A stretch of 64,000 nucleotides of DNA from Pochonia chlamydosporia 170. Taxonomy: Eukaryota > Ascomycota > Sordariomycetes > Hypocreales > Clavicipitaceae. The notes under the pieces were generated by a model that searched no databases, had not been told where the DNA came from, and worked only from the letters and a program-made list of their open reading frames with translations. Positions 34,711 through 46,147 of the stretch are shown one piece after another. The stretch lies in contig NC_035791.1 of the NCBI RefSeq assembly GCF_001653235.2, positions 5,022,001 to 5,086,000 on the forward strand. Direction: 5' to 3'. The translations under genes were made by a program, and so were the position numbers. Each line of letters opens with the position of its first letter. Positions within the stretch are counted from its first letter, which is position 1.

Positions 34711-37523
34711 ATGGCCGGGAGCACAAACCGAACCTATGTCCACTCTGGACAACAAGACGTGGTTAATGCGTCCTCGGATGGATCGGCTCATGTCGTGATG
34801 GGAACGAGCAGTAACACCAGCACTAATACCACCTTCGTTGCTGCTGCCAAGAAGAAGGCACGCCGACGAGCCGACTCGTCAAGTCAAAAACGACGATGCA
34901 TCAGCACAGCATGCGTTGCGTGCCGCAAACGCAAGTCCAAATGTGACGGCGCCTTACCTAGCTGCGCTGCTTGTGCCAGTGTCTATGGCACTGAATGTAT
35001 TTACGACCCAAACTCAGACCACCGTCGGAAAGGTGTCTACCGGGAGAAGGCCGACAGCATGAAAGCACGTAGTGCGACCCTGCAAGTCCTTGTCGAAGCC
35101 ATTCTCAATGCCTCGGAAGATGATGTCACCTCGGTCGTCAACAAGATTCGTTCCTGCGATAACTTAGACTCCGTTGCCCAATCCATCATCAACCAAGACG
35201 AGGACAGCGGAGTCGCTACGCCTGAAGAAATGGATGATGACTACGTTGACTTTTTGGCTGTCAAAGGCGAAAACGAACTCGCTCGAAAAATGGGAGAGCT
35301 CAGGTTCGAGAATGGATCCGTACGCTTTATTGGTGGCACATCTCACTTGATATATCTTGGGGACTCCCAAAAAGATGCTAGCGACGCTTATCCTCAAGCC
35401 GAAGAGCAACCCACCAACGACGACCCGGTGGCTTCATGGACGCGAGTCACCAATGACACCAATCTCATCACGCACTTGATCAACATGTACTTCAATTATC
35501 ACTATACATACTTCACTACCCTGCCAAAGAAGCTCTTTTTTAAAGACTTCATAAAAGGTCAAGCAAACGTGGCTCACCAGAATTCTACAGCGTACTGTTC
35601 GCCACTTTTGGTCAACGCCATCCTGGCACTGGGGTGCCACTTCACCGACGTTTCTGGAGCGTACGGCAGCCCAGGCGATGTCAGAACCAAGGGCGACCAT
35701 TTTTTTGCCGAGGCGAAGCGTCTCATCCTGGAAAATGACGAGTTTGCTAAGCCTCGCCTCGTCACAGTCCAAGCGCTGGCGCTGATGTCTGTAAGAGAGG
35801 CTGGCTGTGGCCGCGAAGCCAAGGGATGGGTATACAGTGGAATGAGCTTTCGCATGGCTCAGGATATCGGCCTGAACCTCGAAGTCACTGGCGCTGACAG
35901 AGAGCATATGTCTGAGGAAGAGATTGACGCCAGGAAAATTACTTACTGGGGCTGTTTTGTGTTTGACAAGTGCTGGTCCAATTACATGGGCAGGCTGCCC
36001 CAGCTTCTCAAAACGACCTGCAACGTCTCAAAGTTCGATGTTGCTAGTGAAGAAGACTCGTCCATGTGGTCCCCTTTGTCGGATAAGGGCCTTGATGAAT
36101 CTTTTGAACAGCCGGCGAGAACACGATCAGCGGCTTTGCAGCTCGTTAGCCTCTGTGAGATCAGCAGTGACCTAATGGTCTTCTTTTACCACCCCAACCA
36201 CATAAAGCGACCCCGTGGTAAGTCTGCTGAACTGAAGAAGCTGAGCGAGATACATCAGCGGTTGGAACAGTGGAGAAAAGCCCTGCCCAAAGAGTTTGAG
36301 CCAAACGACGGCCAGCTTCCTAATGTGATCCTTATGCAGTAGGTCTTACCCTCGTCCCCTTGCATTCAGTCCCCTTTTCAAAAATTGCCTTGGCGGCCGA
36401 TTATTCCTTGGTAGTCAACTTGTGCGGCAGGGGGCTAACGTTTTATTTCCCTCTCAGCATGTTCTTCCATCTACAGTATATCCACCTCTTTCGCCCATTC
36501 CTGAAGTATACTCCAGCAGCATCGCCACTCCCAGCCCATGTTTCGCCGCGACGAATATGTACAGCCAATGCTGGGGCAATCTCAAAACTAATGAGGCTCT
36601 ATAAGAAGCTATTTGGCTTACGACAAATATGCAACATTGCAGTGTATATGGTTCACAGCGCATGCACCATTCACTTGCTCAATCTTCCGGAGAAAAGTGC
36701 TCGGCGAGATGTAATTCACGGTGTGAAGCACCTGGAAGAGATAGCTGACGACTGGCTCTGTGCTCGTCGCACATTAAGCATACTCAGTGTGCTTGCTAGA
36801 AAATGGGGCTGCGAACTACCAGAAGACGCTGCTTTCATTCTAAAGCGAACTGACGAGAAATACGGATACTACAGTACTTCAGACGTGCCCTCTCCAACCT
36901 CCAGTCACAGTACAACAGGTGCGGGTGTGGGAGCGGACGACACATTGTCAAAATCCTCAGGGGAATATAGTCCAATGGGACAGTTCGCACAGGCACAAAT
37001 AATCGAAGGTCTTGGACCCGGGTCTATCGATGATCGAATCTCTTTGATGCAATCATCTCACATGGTCGACGAAGCGCGCCTGTCTCATCAAGAACACGGT
37101 GTACGCATCGATGCGATGCCTCTGGATTTCAACGTTCAAACAAATGGAATTGGAAGGTGGGTTGGCAACTCAGCTAGTGTACCAGCACCAGGCTACGAGC
37201 CACCATTCTTCCCAATCAACCATCGAGCGTCGGTGCCGCAAGATCACAGCCAAGCTGCGCCTCGACGGATGCCTAGACAAGCAGAAAATCTGCCTCCTAA
37301 TGGCCAGGACTGGATGCTCAATGATGGAGCAAGGTGGCAACACAACTTTGAAGGTTGGGGGATGGGTGGAGCTCCATCAAACGGAGTTTTCATGTTCGGC
37401 CACAACCGAAATAACAGCTTCAATCAACCTTCCGGCGGGTGCCAGGAAGACCAGGGGCAGCTCGCGTTTGAAGGCCTCAATGCGTCGTTGAATGGCAGCG
37501 GCTGGCTCCCTGGTTTGGACTGA
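34711..37523 (+). CDS. Zn2Cys6 transcription factor of the NirA/NIT4 type
   Basis: Two exons (34711-36338, 36458-37523), intron GTAGGT...CTCAG of 119 nt, give 897 aa. Seen: binuclear zinc cluster with cysteines at 68, 71, 78, 85, 88 and 96 (CVACRKRKSKC then CAACASVYGTEC), directly followed by IYDPNSDHRRKGVYREK, a block I associate with the nitrate regulators NirA and NIT4. A fungal-specific transcription factor domain lies in the middle (AKRLILENDEFAKPRLVTVQ, GMSFRMAQDIGLNLEV), and a Gln/Asn/Gly-rich C-terminus ends GWLPGLD. Nuclear. Family knowledge: NirA activates nitrate and nitrite reductase genes, but several paralogues of this type exist per genome, so the target is uncertain. No nitrate gene lies nearby. 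Confidence 0.88.
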
Positions 37524-40500
37524 AAAGTTACGTAAACCTCTGACTAAATGACACCTGGCGAGCTTAAGGCGAGAGTTACTGAGGGCCGGCCCCGGCAACG
37601 TCTCGAGCGTGATGATGAATTCAATGAAGTAGCAGTCTATCTTGGTTGGATTGTCCTGTTGTTACGGCGTATTTTTCTACATGTGTGGAGGGCGGAAAAG
37701 GCTGCTCTCCAAGGCGCAAATATTTAACATGCTTATCGATACCTGGTGTCTTTGTCGTCCATGTCCTTACAAGATGGACGTTTTTTCTTGGTTGAAAATT
37801 TTTAGAAGATCTTTTAATACTACTTGGCTGGATCGGGTCTGGAATTCGCAAGATGCTACGATGATGGGTGGCAAAGCAGCGGGGAGTTAGTCTGTTCTCG
37901 GGCTCTCCAAGAGGACAAGCTGAACACGGGAGGCTATTATGTGACGGCGTGGGAGATCTTTTGTTGGCATTACCCGAAAAGAGAAGGCGGCAGGGCCAAA
38001 GTACCGGTACCTTGGCCAAAACGATTTGACGGATCATGCAATATGATGGCATTCATGGAAGGTAGAAGATAGATTTGAATGCAGTCTCGTTTTCCAATGC
38101 TGGGCATGCTCTTTCTGACTGGCTATTAGTTACTTCCGTGACATCGATGTATGGTCATCAAGGTTGAGAAATCAGATGTGTCTTGCCGGTCCTGTCCCAA
38201 GGGGGTAGTGAGACAACCTTCCCAAACACGAATAGCCTCAAACTGCCGGACAATCTATTCCTGGAAATAACCTTGTATTAGAGATAGATTACAAGATCAG
38301 CCCTCGCCACTTTGGTGCAAGCCAGCCAAAGAGGGGCGCTGCAATGCCTGAAGAAGGAAGCGTGGTCCCTTTCCGCTTTATTTTTATCTTCGTGTCGTAC
38401 ACGTGGATGTGGTAGGAGGCGAATCAGGTATTGTGCTCGAGGCTGGCGATCTTTTGGCCTTCCCGATTAGGTAGTTGGTGAAGGCGGACGAGTATCACAC
38501 AACGTACATACATCGCTGTATTACCGTAACGGTAATCCAGGTGTGGGGAAAGGGCTTGGAAAATATTGCGTGACTGCACAATACTACCTTGGATGTGGTT
38601 GGTAGATGATGACCTGAATTTGGGAGGATATCGCAATGCTTCGTGTTTCGCAAAGCAATGTGAACTTGCCTTGGCTGAAAGAGTCTAGATTTGCTATGAA
38701 CCCTCGCTGTGGCCCCGGGATGCTGCTGAATGTCTCTAAATGTCATCTCCTTAAGAAGAAAGGTCTCGAATATTAGTCAAGTTAATCAACCAATCTCTCT
38801 GCCAATGACTGGTATCAATAGCTAGCTTTCGGTAAGAGCCTTGTGTGAATCTTGTCCCGGCTAGTTGCTCTCATCCGTGCTCTAATGCTAAAAGCGACGA
38901 GGACAGACAGGTACTTGTTCGTACAATGGGAAACTCGGCCGCCCATGAGCTGAATAGTTCCAATTACATGGATCATTCGACAGAAAAAGCTGACGCGGCC
39001 CGCATAACGCAATAGTAGTATATGGCTGGCTGCCTTTGTGATTTGGCAAGGACGCTGGCGCTGTTACGACAAAGAAAGGCTTGCCGGCTAACTGGTGATA
39101 TTAGCTGCATACGCCAGCTTAGACTCACCTGTCTGCAAAATGGTAGGTAACCAAAATGGGACGATGTCAACACACCATGATGGCCGCTTGCGGGCCATCC
39201 ACGCTGTCGGGAAGAGCATTTTATTTCCGTTCTTTCGCCATTTTCAACTGCCGGGGATGCTCCATTTCCCCACACTCCGCTACGGTTGGACATCGTCAAA
39301 CTGAGTGACACTCTGAACAGTACTTTTGTTGACACGATGTTACAGCGTGATGCCAGGACACCGTGGGAGTAGCAAAGAGTGCGGAGCCCACTGACAGTTA
39401 GATTGCTGCCCTTTACCAACACCAGGGTCGACTGCCTCATTCACTCGGTCGACTTTGATCCCGAGGATGCGAATAGACTAGTTGTCGGTGAGTGATTATG
39501 TTGACAAAAAGGATCTTTTGTGGTGTGACGCAGACGTGTGAACCAGTAACGGAGAATGCTGGTAGGCTAAGCATGTAGTTGTCATTCTAAGCTGTCCCTG
39601 GAGGGAAAGAAGCCCAAAACGATTGCAAAAGCCAATATGGAGGATGCTGTGTAAGCACAACAGGGACCATGTTGCCACTTTCACGCTCCTGCGAAGACGA
39701 GGATTATTGTGATGAAGCGAAGGTCACAAAATTGAGTATGAAGCAGGGTACAGCGCCGGTATATAACGCCAATTGATTACGGAACTGCAATCCTGATCAG
39801 CTTTTACCTCAGCCATACACTTACGCAGAATTTCAGACTGTGAAACGTGACTTCACGCGGATGCCAGTCCATGTAGGCCATCCGGAGGCTGGAAGATGAG
39901 CCTGTTTGGTACGTGCTTGCTGCAGTGCAAGCGATGAAAGTCGTCATTGCCCCCTTAGTCCTTACGTTCGAGCGGCGCAAAGCCATTAACTGAGACTTCA
40001 TGTGGGTAGGATACAAACGACACGGTCCGTCTATGTAGGTTGTGGACTGAAACCTTCTCGAGCCTCGCGCATGGTCCGGTTGAAGGAAGCATGAACCAGA
40101 TGCATCTTAACTAGTCAATTATACGCTTCATGAGAACGGGAGGTAAGTCTTCCCAGGTTTTATGTACTGCGCGGTTGTTGAAGTTTCCTAAGAGAAGTTC
40201 GAGGAGTGAGGCAAAACTGCGAGTTGAACTTGGTGTATCTGGCTTGCGGTAAGCACAATATCCGACACTATATGGAGACGTTAATCAGTGTAGGCTAATA
40301 ACGCCAGGAAGAAGACTGCAAGTTTGCGTATAGATGAATAATACAGGTCTACCACAGTTCGCCTTTCGATGGTGGCCGTTTGTGTGATTCAAATAACGAA
40401 GCCGCTGGTTTTGGATGTGTGTACAATCTGAACAGATTGACATTCTCGGTAATACGACCACGTTTAATCGTAGGTCTGAGATATAGAAAGAGTCCGTTTG

Positions 40501-41859
40501 AGCGAGAGAAAACGTTTATGACTTTCGGCGCAGTATTTAGCAGGGTAGCTGTGAAGCTCAAGTTCGGCTAGATCACTCCAATAAGCGATGCCATAGTGGC
40601 AACTGCAGTGTCAATATATCTTCCAAGTGTGAGATTTTCCCTTTGAACAGCAAAACAACAAAATTCGAAAACAAGCTAAGTTGCCCTAGCACATATCCTC
40701 ATCCTGGCGCCCCAGAGCAACTTTTGGTGTTGAGAGGTGTTGCGCGATTTGGTTTGAATATCGTTGCGGAAGCATAGGGTAACTCCGTCTCAACCGCATT
40801 TCCAACAGCCTCTAACTCCTGCCTCGTTACGTGGACTGTTTTCTCCCCATTGAAGTTGCCTTGTATAGGATCGTCTGCCGTGGTGTTGACGAGGCAACGC
40901 AGATTTCTGTTGGTGCATGGCAAGTATCATACTAGCCACCAGGTTTTCGGGCCCCGATGCTGACGCTCGTCAACCTGATCGGTCGAAATCACCGCTGCTT
41001 CGGTTACTCTAGGTGCGATGATTTACCAAAAGAGTTATCATTCTTTAGGAATATGTGTGATCCTCGGCCCTATTGCCGCATTCATTGACGGCGTCGGGGT
41101 TGTCTGGTGATTATCGAAAGCCATACAATGTCAGAGCACATATCGACTCAAGCATGTGAGACGTTTGAGCAAACGCAACTTGTGCCAATGCCTCCGATTT
41201 CCGATCCTTATGAGCTCGTGAATAGAGTTGCAATCCGACGGTCCCTTTGCCCAGCTCACCGCAGTCTGTCACAGCCAAAGACATCTGCTGCCCATATCTC
41301 TCATTGGAAATTAGAGGATATCTCTACCAATTTTCTAAAGCAGATAAAAAAGCTGGCAGAGAGGATTGAGGTGACCACGATGCCTTGAAAATATGCCACA
41401 TATCACTACAGTCTCTCTGGCCGGTTGAAATGGGTCATCAGTGCCTCAAGAAAGTATTCCCTGAGACTCCTGAGGGAGCTGCAGCTACACCATTCTTACC
41501 GTCATACTCTCTCTAGTCTATTGTAGGAAGCGTTGGGGTGAGGTATGGAAACTTGTCCACTCGATCCAATGGAATCGATTACCAAGTTTGGTGTTTTTAA
41601 GGTTCCGGAATGAATGCCCGTACTGGAGCGGCTCCGCCACGTGGCATGCGATAGTCGGGGTCCAAGATATGGAGCAATGAGGAGACAATTTTGTGGAGGA
41701 ACTGTGACGGGCAAGGATAGAAGCAATGGGCATGTCAGGTCGCGGAAACTTCACATGCAGTGTCCGAGGTGTCAGATGAAAGAGTCGAATTGAGAGCACA
41801 ACCAGGGACTTTTCACAAAAGTGTTCCCCCAGGCTCAGGGACGAGCTGGTGGCGGCGCC

Positions 41860-42516
41860 ATGATAATGGGACTGGAGATGCGGGCCGAAGGTGCGAAGTG
41901 CCGCCGTGGACAAGACAAAGATGAGCAAGTCACCCGCAAAAAAATGCATGTTGTATCACGGATCTGGCCGAATGCAAGCCTCGTTCTTGGACACAGGAGA
42001 ATAATATCCACAGATGGGCTTCCGGGGGATCGCAAACGGGTTTTTGGACCTTTATCCTGGCTGGAAGATCTCCCACATGGCGACGCAATTAACCATGATG
42101 TGTGGACCACAGCTTCAATCAACACACCAGAACTGCTGGAGTTAGAAGGATATGGCATCAACTCGGGGCAGCGGGCCGTGCACCGCATAACTGCGCATAG
42201 TGCGGGCGACGTTGGAGTCCATCAACCGTTTTTTCCCTTGATACCAGACAGCTCCAAGTCCCGGCACGGCACTACAGCCTCAGCTCTTCTGACTTGGGAG
42301 CTTACTCTGCTCAAGTGCCGCGTTAGTGGTTGCACGGAGCAGCTTGAGATGCCTGCTCAGGTGAGCGGACCTTGGTGGTTCTCCGCATCGGACGGCAAGT
42401 GGGGGAATGGCGATTCATTCATTCGAGCCGGTCGACCGGAATCAGCTTATTTCGACCAGATGTTTGGGACAGGTTTACGCCTTGTGATGACAGACGGTCC
42501 TGATTCGTGTCCATGA
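41860..42516 (+). CDS. Hypothetical ORF, unrecognised
   Basis: An uninterrupted 218-codon frame from the first ATG (MIMGLEMRAEG) to the stop at 42516; it is open without an ATG from 41821. No domain, signal peptide or repeat recognised. It is long enough to be unlikely by chance alone, yet its composition is not clearly coding, and a 117-codon frame lies opposite. Could be a single-exon orphan gene, part of a spliced gene, or noise. Confidence 0.2.
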   Translation: MIMGLEMRAEGAKCRRGQDKDEQVTRKKMHVVSRIWPNASLVLGHRRIISTDGLPGDRKRVFGPLSWLEDLPHGDAINHDVWTTASINTPELLELEGYGINSGQRAVHRITAHSAGDVGVHQPFFPLIPDSSKSRHGTTASALLTWELTLLKCRVSGCTEQLEMPAQVSGPWWFSASDGKWGNGDSFIRAGRPESAYFDQMFGTGLRLVMTDGPDSCP

Positions 42517-43060
42517 AGGTTTAGGCAAAGAATTCCGCTTTCCGTCTGCGCTAGTCCTGACATTGTCAGCAAGCACGGTTACAACGAAGCACCTTGGTCG
42601 TTCCACACGGAAAGGGGAATGATGAGTGTCTTAGACTTACGTCAACCTCGTTCAAATTTCTCGTTCATCTGGAACGGCGTCCCCGTTGACAACTCCCCCA
42701 TTCAGGGCACCCAGACGGCACCGAAACAGTAAAAATCAGAGACATGGCTTGAGCAGGCCCGGGGCAAATGAGCCTCGATTTTTGTTGGCCAGACAGATAC
42801 GAACGGCTCCTCTATGATGCTGACAGATGCTTATTAGCAAAGGGAGGAGTGCGCCACTCAACAATCGCGTGGCATGGGTTGGGGAAAGTGGATTTGAGGT
42901 GCCACCATGATCCTGTGCTTCTGCCTCCATGCTCCATTGTTCTCCATGTGCGCCATCATGGATTGGGATATGGATGCTTCGGTGTGTGGTTCGTTGGGTT
43001 GCAGAAATGTCTGCATTTGTGCTGCAAGATATTGGGCAATGTTGGCTTGAAAAAGTCTGA

Positions 43061-43084
43061 CCAGGTTGCCAGGTTGCCAGGTTG
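43061..43084. repeat. Triple 8-nt direct repeat
   Basis: Three perfect adjacent copies of CCAGGTTG in the xlnR upstream region. Small microsatellite-like tract with no known role. Confidence 0.85.
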
Positions 43085-46000
43085 CATGTCAATCGAGACA
43101 TTCATGCAATATCAATCGTGGACTGCGGTCGACTGGTGGCCCGCAGTGGTGGGTGGCTGCTTTAACTGCCTGCCCTGGGTTGTGGTTTCCCTGCCTTGCC
43201 CTGGACTGGTCCATGGCTCCTTCCCCCAACTGGTGCTTCATTGCCTCTGAATGGCAACTTCTCCAGACCAGACCCATGGAAGGAGCAGGTTCTATGTTGC
43301 AGGCCAGCAGGGCACTCGGAGGAAGGAACCTCTTCTGGAGAACGGACCGTGCCACTAAAGATGATCTGGCAGCAACGAGACGCCCGCTTGGCCATTTTGG
43401 CATTCGTCACTGACGACAGTCCATCCACTTTGTCGCTCATGCTTGCACTTCGTCCACATCCCATCAACATCCAGCCATCTTCCCATCCCAGCACGAGGGT
43501 TGCACAATATCACGCACACCTACAACGGTACAGTCAAATTAACCTATTAAATTGAATCGACCATAACTATCGCAAATAATGCCAAAATTTAATAGAGGAC
43601 ACTATATAATAGGTAGGTTTAAACTCTTGCAGTTTAAGCATTTTTCTTTATTTATTTATTTTACATTCTACTGCTGCTGGGGTCTTCTGATCTCTGTTCC
43701 TACTATCTGAGGGTACTTCAAAAACTACGCATCATTTTTGCAACCCCCTTGCCAGGGTTTCCGGCTTGCATTGCGCGCCCTACATTTCGGCCTGCATGGG
43801 TATGGGTCCATGGCAATGAGGCAAGGTTGGTTCCCCCTGGCTCGTCTCGTCTGTCAATCTCTTTGAAAATGGACCGTCGGGGATGCGTTGGGGTAACAGA
43901 CAAGTTGTCAAGGGAAAAGTTGCAAGGTGGCCTGGCCTGGGGTCCAAGACCTCGGGTCACTTCCAGCTCCTCCTCGTGGCATTTCATCTTTCGTCTCATA
44001 ATTTGGTCCGATCCTTCGTCGTCATGGGAGTCGGCCTCCTCACCCACGGCCGGTTTGGCAAATGGATATCCTCGAACGGCGTTTGTTCTGGCCATCGCTG
44101 TTTCCTACGTCACATCAGCCCCTGACATTCCTCGACCTCTCCGCTTCGGTTGCTGTGTTCGGCTTGCCGAAGAGCAATCATCCTCAAAGATGACAAAAGG
44201 CGAGCGAGGGAGGCATGTTGCCACGAAGCAGCGCCACAGCTGACAGAGGAAGCTGTGAATGAAGGAGAAACTTCTCAACATGCTCCGCATATGAAGCTAG
44301 AAAACAACTATTCCGGCGATTGCTCGCTGTCCTCCACTTTCACCCGTGGCTTGGCTCATTTCGAACAGGTGCAGTGGTCGCATTTGTGACCACCCGCACC
44401 ACCACCAAGCAGCGCATTTACCGTGGCGCTGCACCGAGCTAAGAGGACAAGGGGTCCAGTCTGCTTGCCATGCCAACTTGCCAAAACGGTGGTGCACCCC
44501 GTTTTTTCCATCTGCCAAATAGGTCAGACGTAGTGTCTACCAATGCCGGCAAAGAGTCCACCACAATTGGAACACGATGGGGTCGCTCTCTGTCTGATGG
44601 AGAGGTAGGGTGGGGATGCCGCGCATGGCACTTCTTGATGAAGGTCTCTAGTCCGGGGTCGGGGTCGCCCAAAACATGCAGAACGCCGGTATAAGGCCGA
44701 CAAAGGTGAACCTCCCGCGGCTCCGCGAGATGCTGTGCTCCCCTCCGCGAACCTTTTGGCCGTGACACCGCCGAGCTAGATATCATTCTTCAAACATTCT
44801 ATCGTCTGAAGATCACCAGGTGCCAGGCTCCATGCATGGGCACGCTGTTTGTTGCATTGGCAAGACGGGGGATGTCCCAAGAAGGGGGGACCACGTTGAA
44901 GACCTGGTAGCTTTTGATGATATTGGAGCCCGGGCATCTTCGGGCATAGTTCCGCGACATTTTATGTTCCCGCGCGTCCACGCAGCCATCGATCAGTCAG
45001 TCAGCATAACTATCCACAGCCATCCAACAACAGCAACACCGTCAGTCCAGGGCGAGCATCGGACGCGTGGGTCGTTCGAACCCCCAATGCATGTAACTCC
45101 ACCAGTCGTTTTCCTGTGGCGTCGAACTTGGTGACAAGGGCATCACGCAAGCAAGGCCTCATCCGCACCACTGACATGGACACTGCGGACACTGTCGCCC
45201 CAGTGGATTCAGTTACCGCCGTTTTCTTGTATGTGGTTTGGAGGCATCGACAAACCCTCACCTGCCAGTGAGCGCCAGACGCCTCCACATCGGCCACTGG
45301 CTTGCCCGTGTCAGTCAGTCCCATAATAGCTCTCTTGGTGTACGGAGTTAGCACACAGTTTGGTGTTTTTTGGTGTAGGTGGAAGCATGAGATGGAAGAT
45401 GAGGAGAAAGTAGTGTCTGGACTTGAGATCAACCCCCAGTCTCTTTGCTCCCCCCCGTCGGGTTTTGTTGTTCCCCGTAGCCAGAGAAGCGGAATAATAT
45501 CTCGTTAGCAGAAGAGAGTGCCAGAGTTCTCCTCTTTTAATTCTATGTAGACCTGACAAGTCATCGTCCTGTTTAGAGGCTCTTCTTTGAAAACCATCTT
45601 CATCCCGCGAAAAAGAAGGTGTCGTCGTTTGCTACTCTGTGGATCAACTTCATCGGGCCCGCCCGCCGGTTCACATTCGCGGCAACTGGTAGCCAGCAAG
45701 GACTCGAAACCTGGTACCGCCTCTTTTTTGTTGTTGTTGATTTACTGTTGGAGTCAGCAAGGGTCGTCTGGTCAAAAGCTCCCCAGCAGAGGCTCAAAAT
45801 TTGTGGGCGTTCTGTTGTTGTTGCCTTTGAGTAGTCGACGTGAGGATCATACCAGAGTTGGAAGTCTTGCAAAACACAATAAGAAATCTTCAACTGCTTG
45901 GAAGTTTGAGAGAGGCCACCTAAGAATCTCCGCCGGATGCTCAGGCCATCAATCAGCAGCTCATGAATCCACGGCACCCCCAAAGCAAGTAAACACCCTT

Positions 46001-46147
46001 GACTCGTCACCAGACGACATACCTTTTGGCATCGATAGCCGCATTTCCCCCTTTAGAACCTCTCTCTTTTCCATCTGCTCTACCAGAAGGATCCGAAGTA
46101 TTCATCAAACGGAATAAAAAAATCTAACAACAAGCCAAGGACCAGAC

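Larger units (their letters stand above)
37524..46147. other. 8.6-kb gene-poor region upstream of xlnR
   Basis: No recognisable gene. It contains one unusually long frame (41860-42516, listed separately), an AT-rich island at about 43545-43680 that looks unlike its GC-richer flanks, and a short tandem repeat at 43061-43084. The right-hand 1-2 kb should hold the xlnR promoter and leader. Several frames there (43749-44243, 45587-46117) overlap on both strands and I do not support them as genes. Confidence 0.45.

Noticed and set aside
43900..44680. CreA-type SYGGRG motifs upstream of xlnR
   Set aside because: The hexamer is expected by chance about every 250 bp on two strands. The number seen is not clearly above that, so no regulatory claim is made.
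45060..45095. tRNA-like TTCGAAC box
   Set aside because: Flanking bases do not form a T-arm stem and no acceptor or anticodon arms fit around it.
45587..46117. 176-codon frame just before xlnR
   Set aside because: It does not begin with ATG, overlaps a minus-strand frame and lies in the likely xlnR leader.
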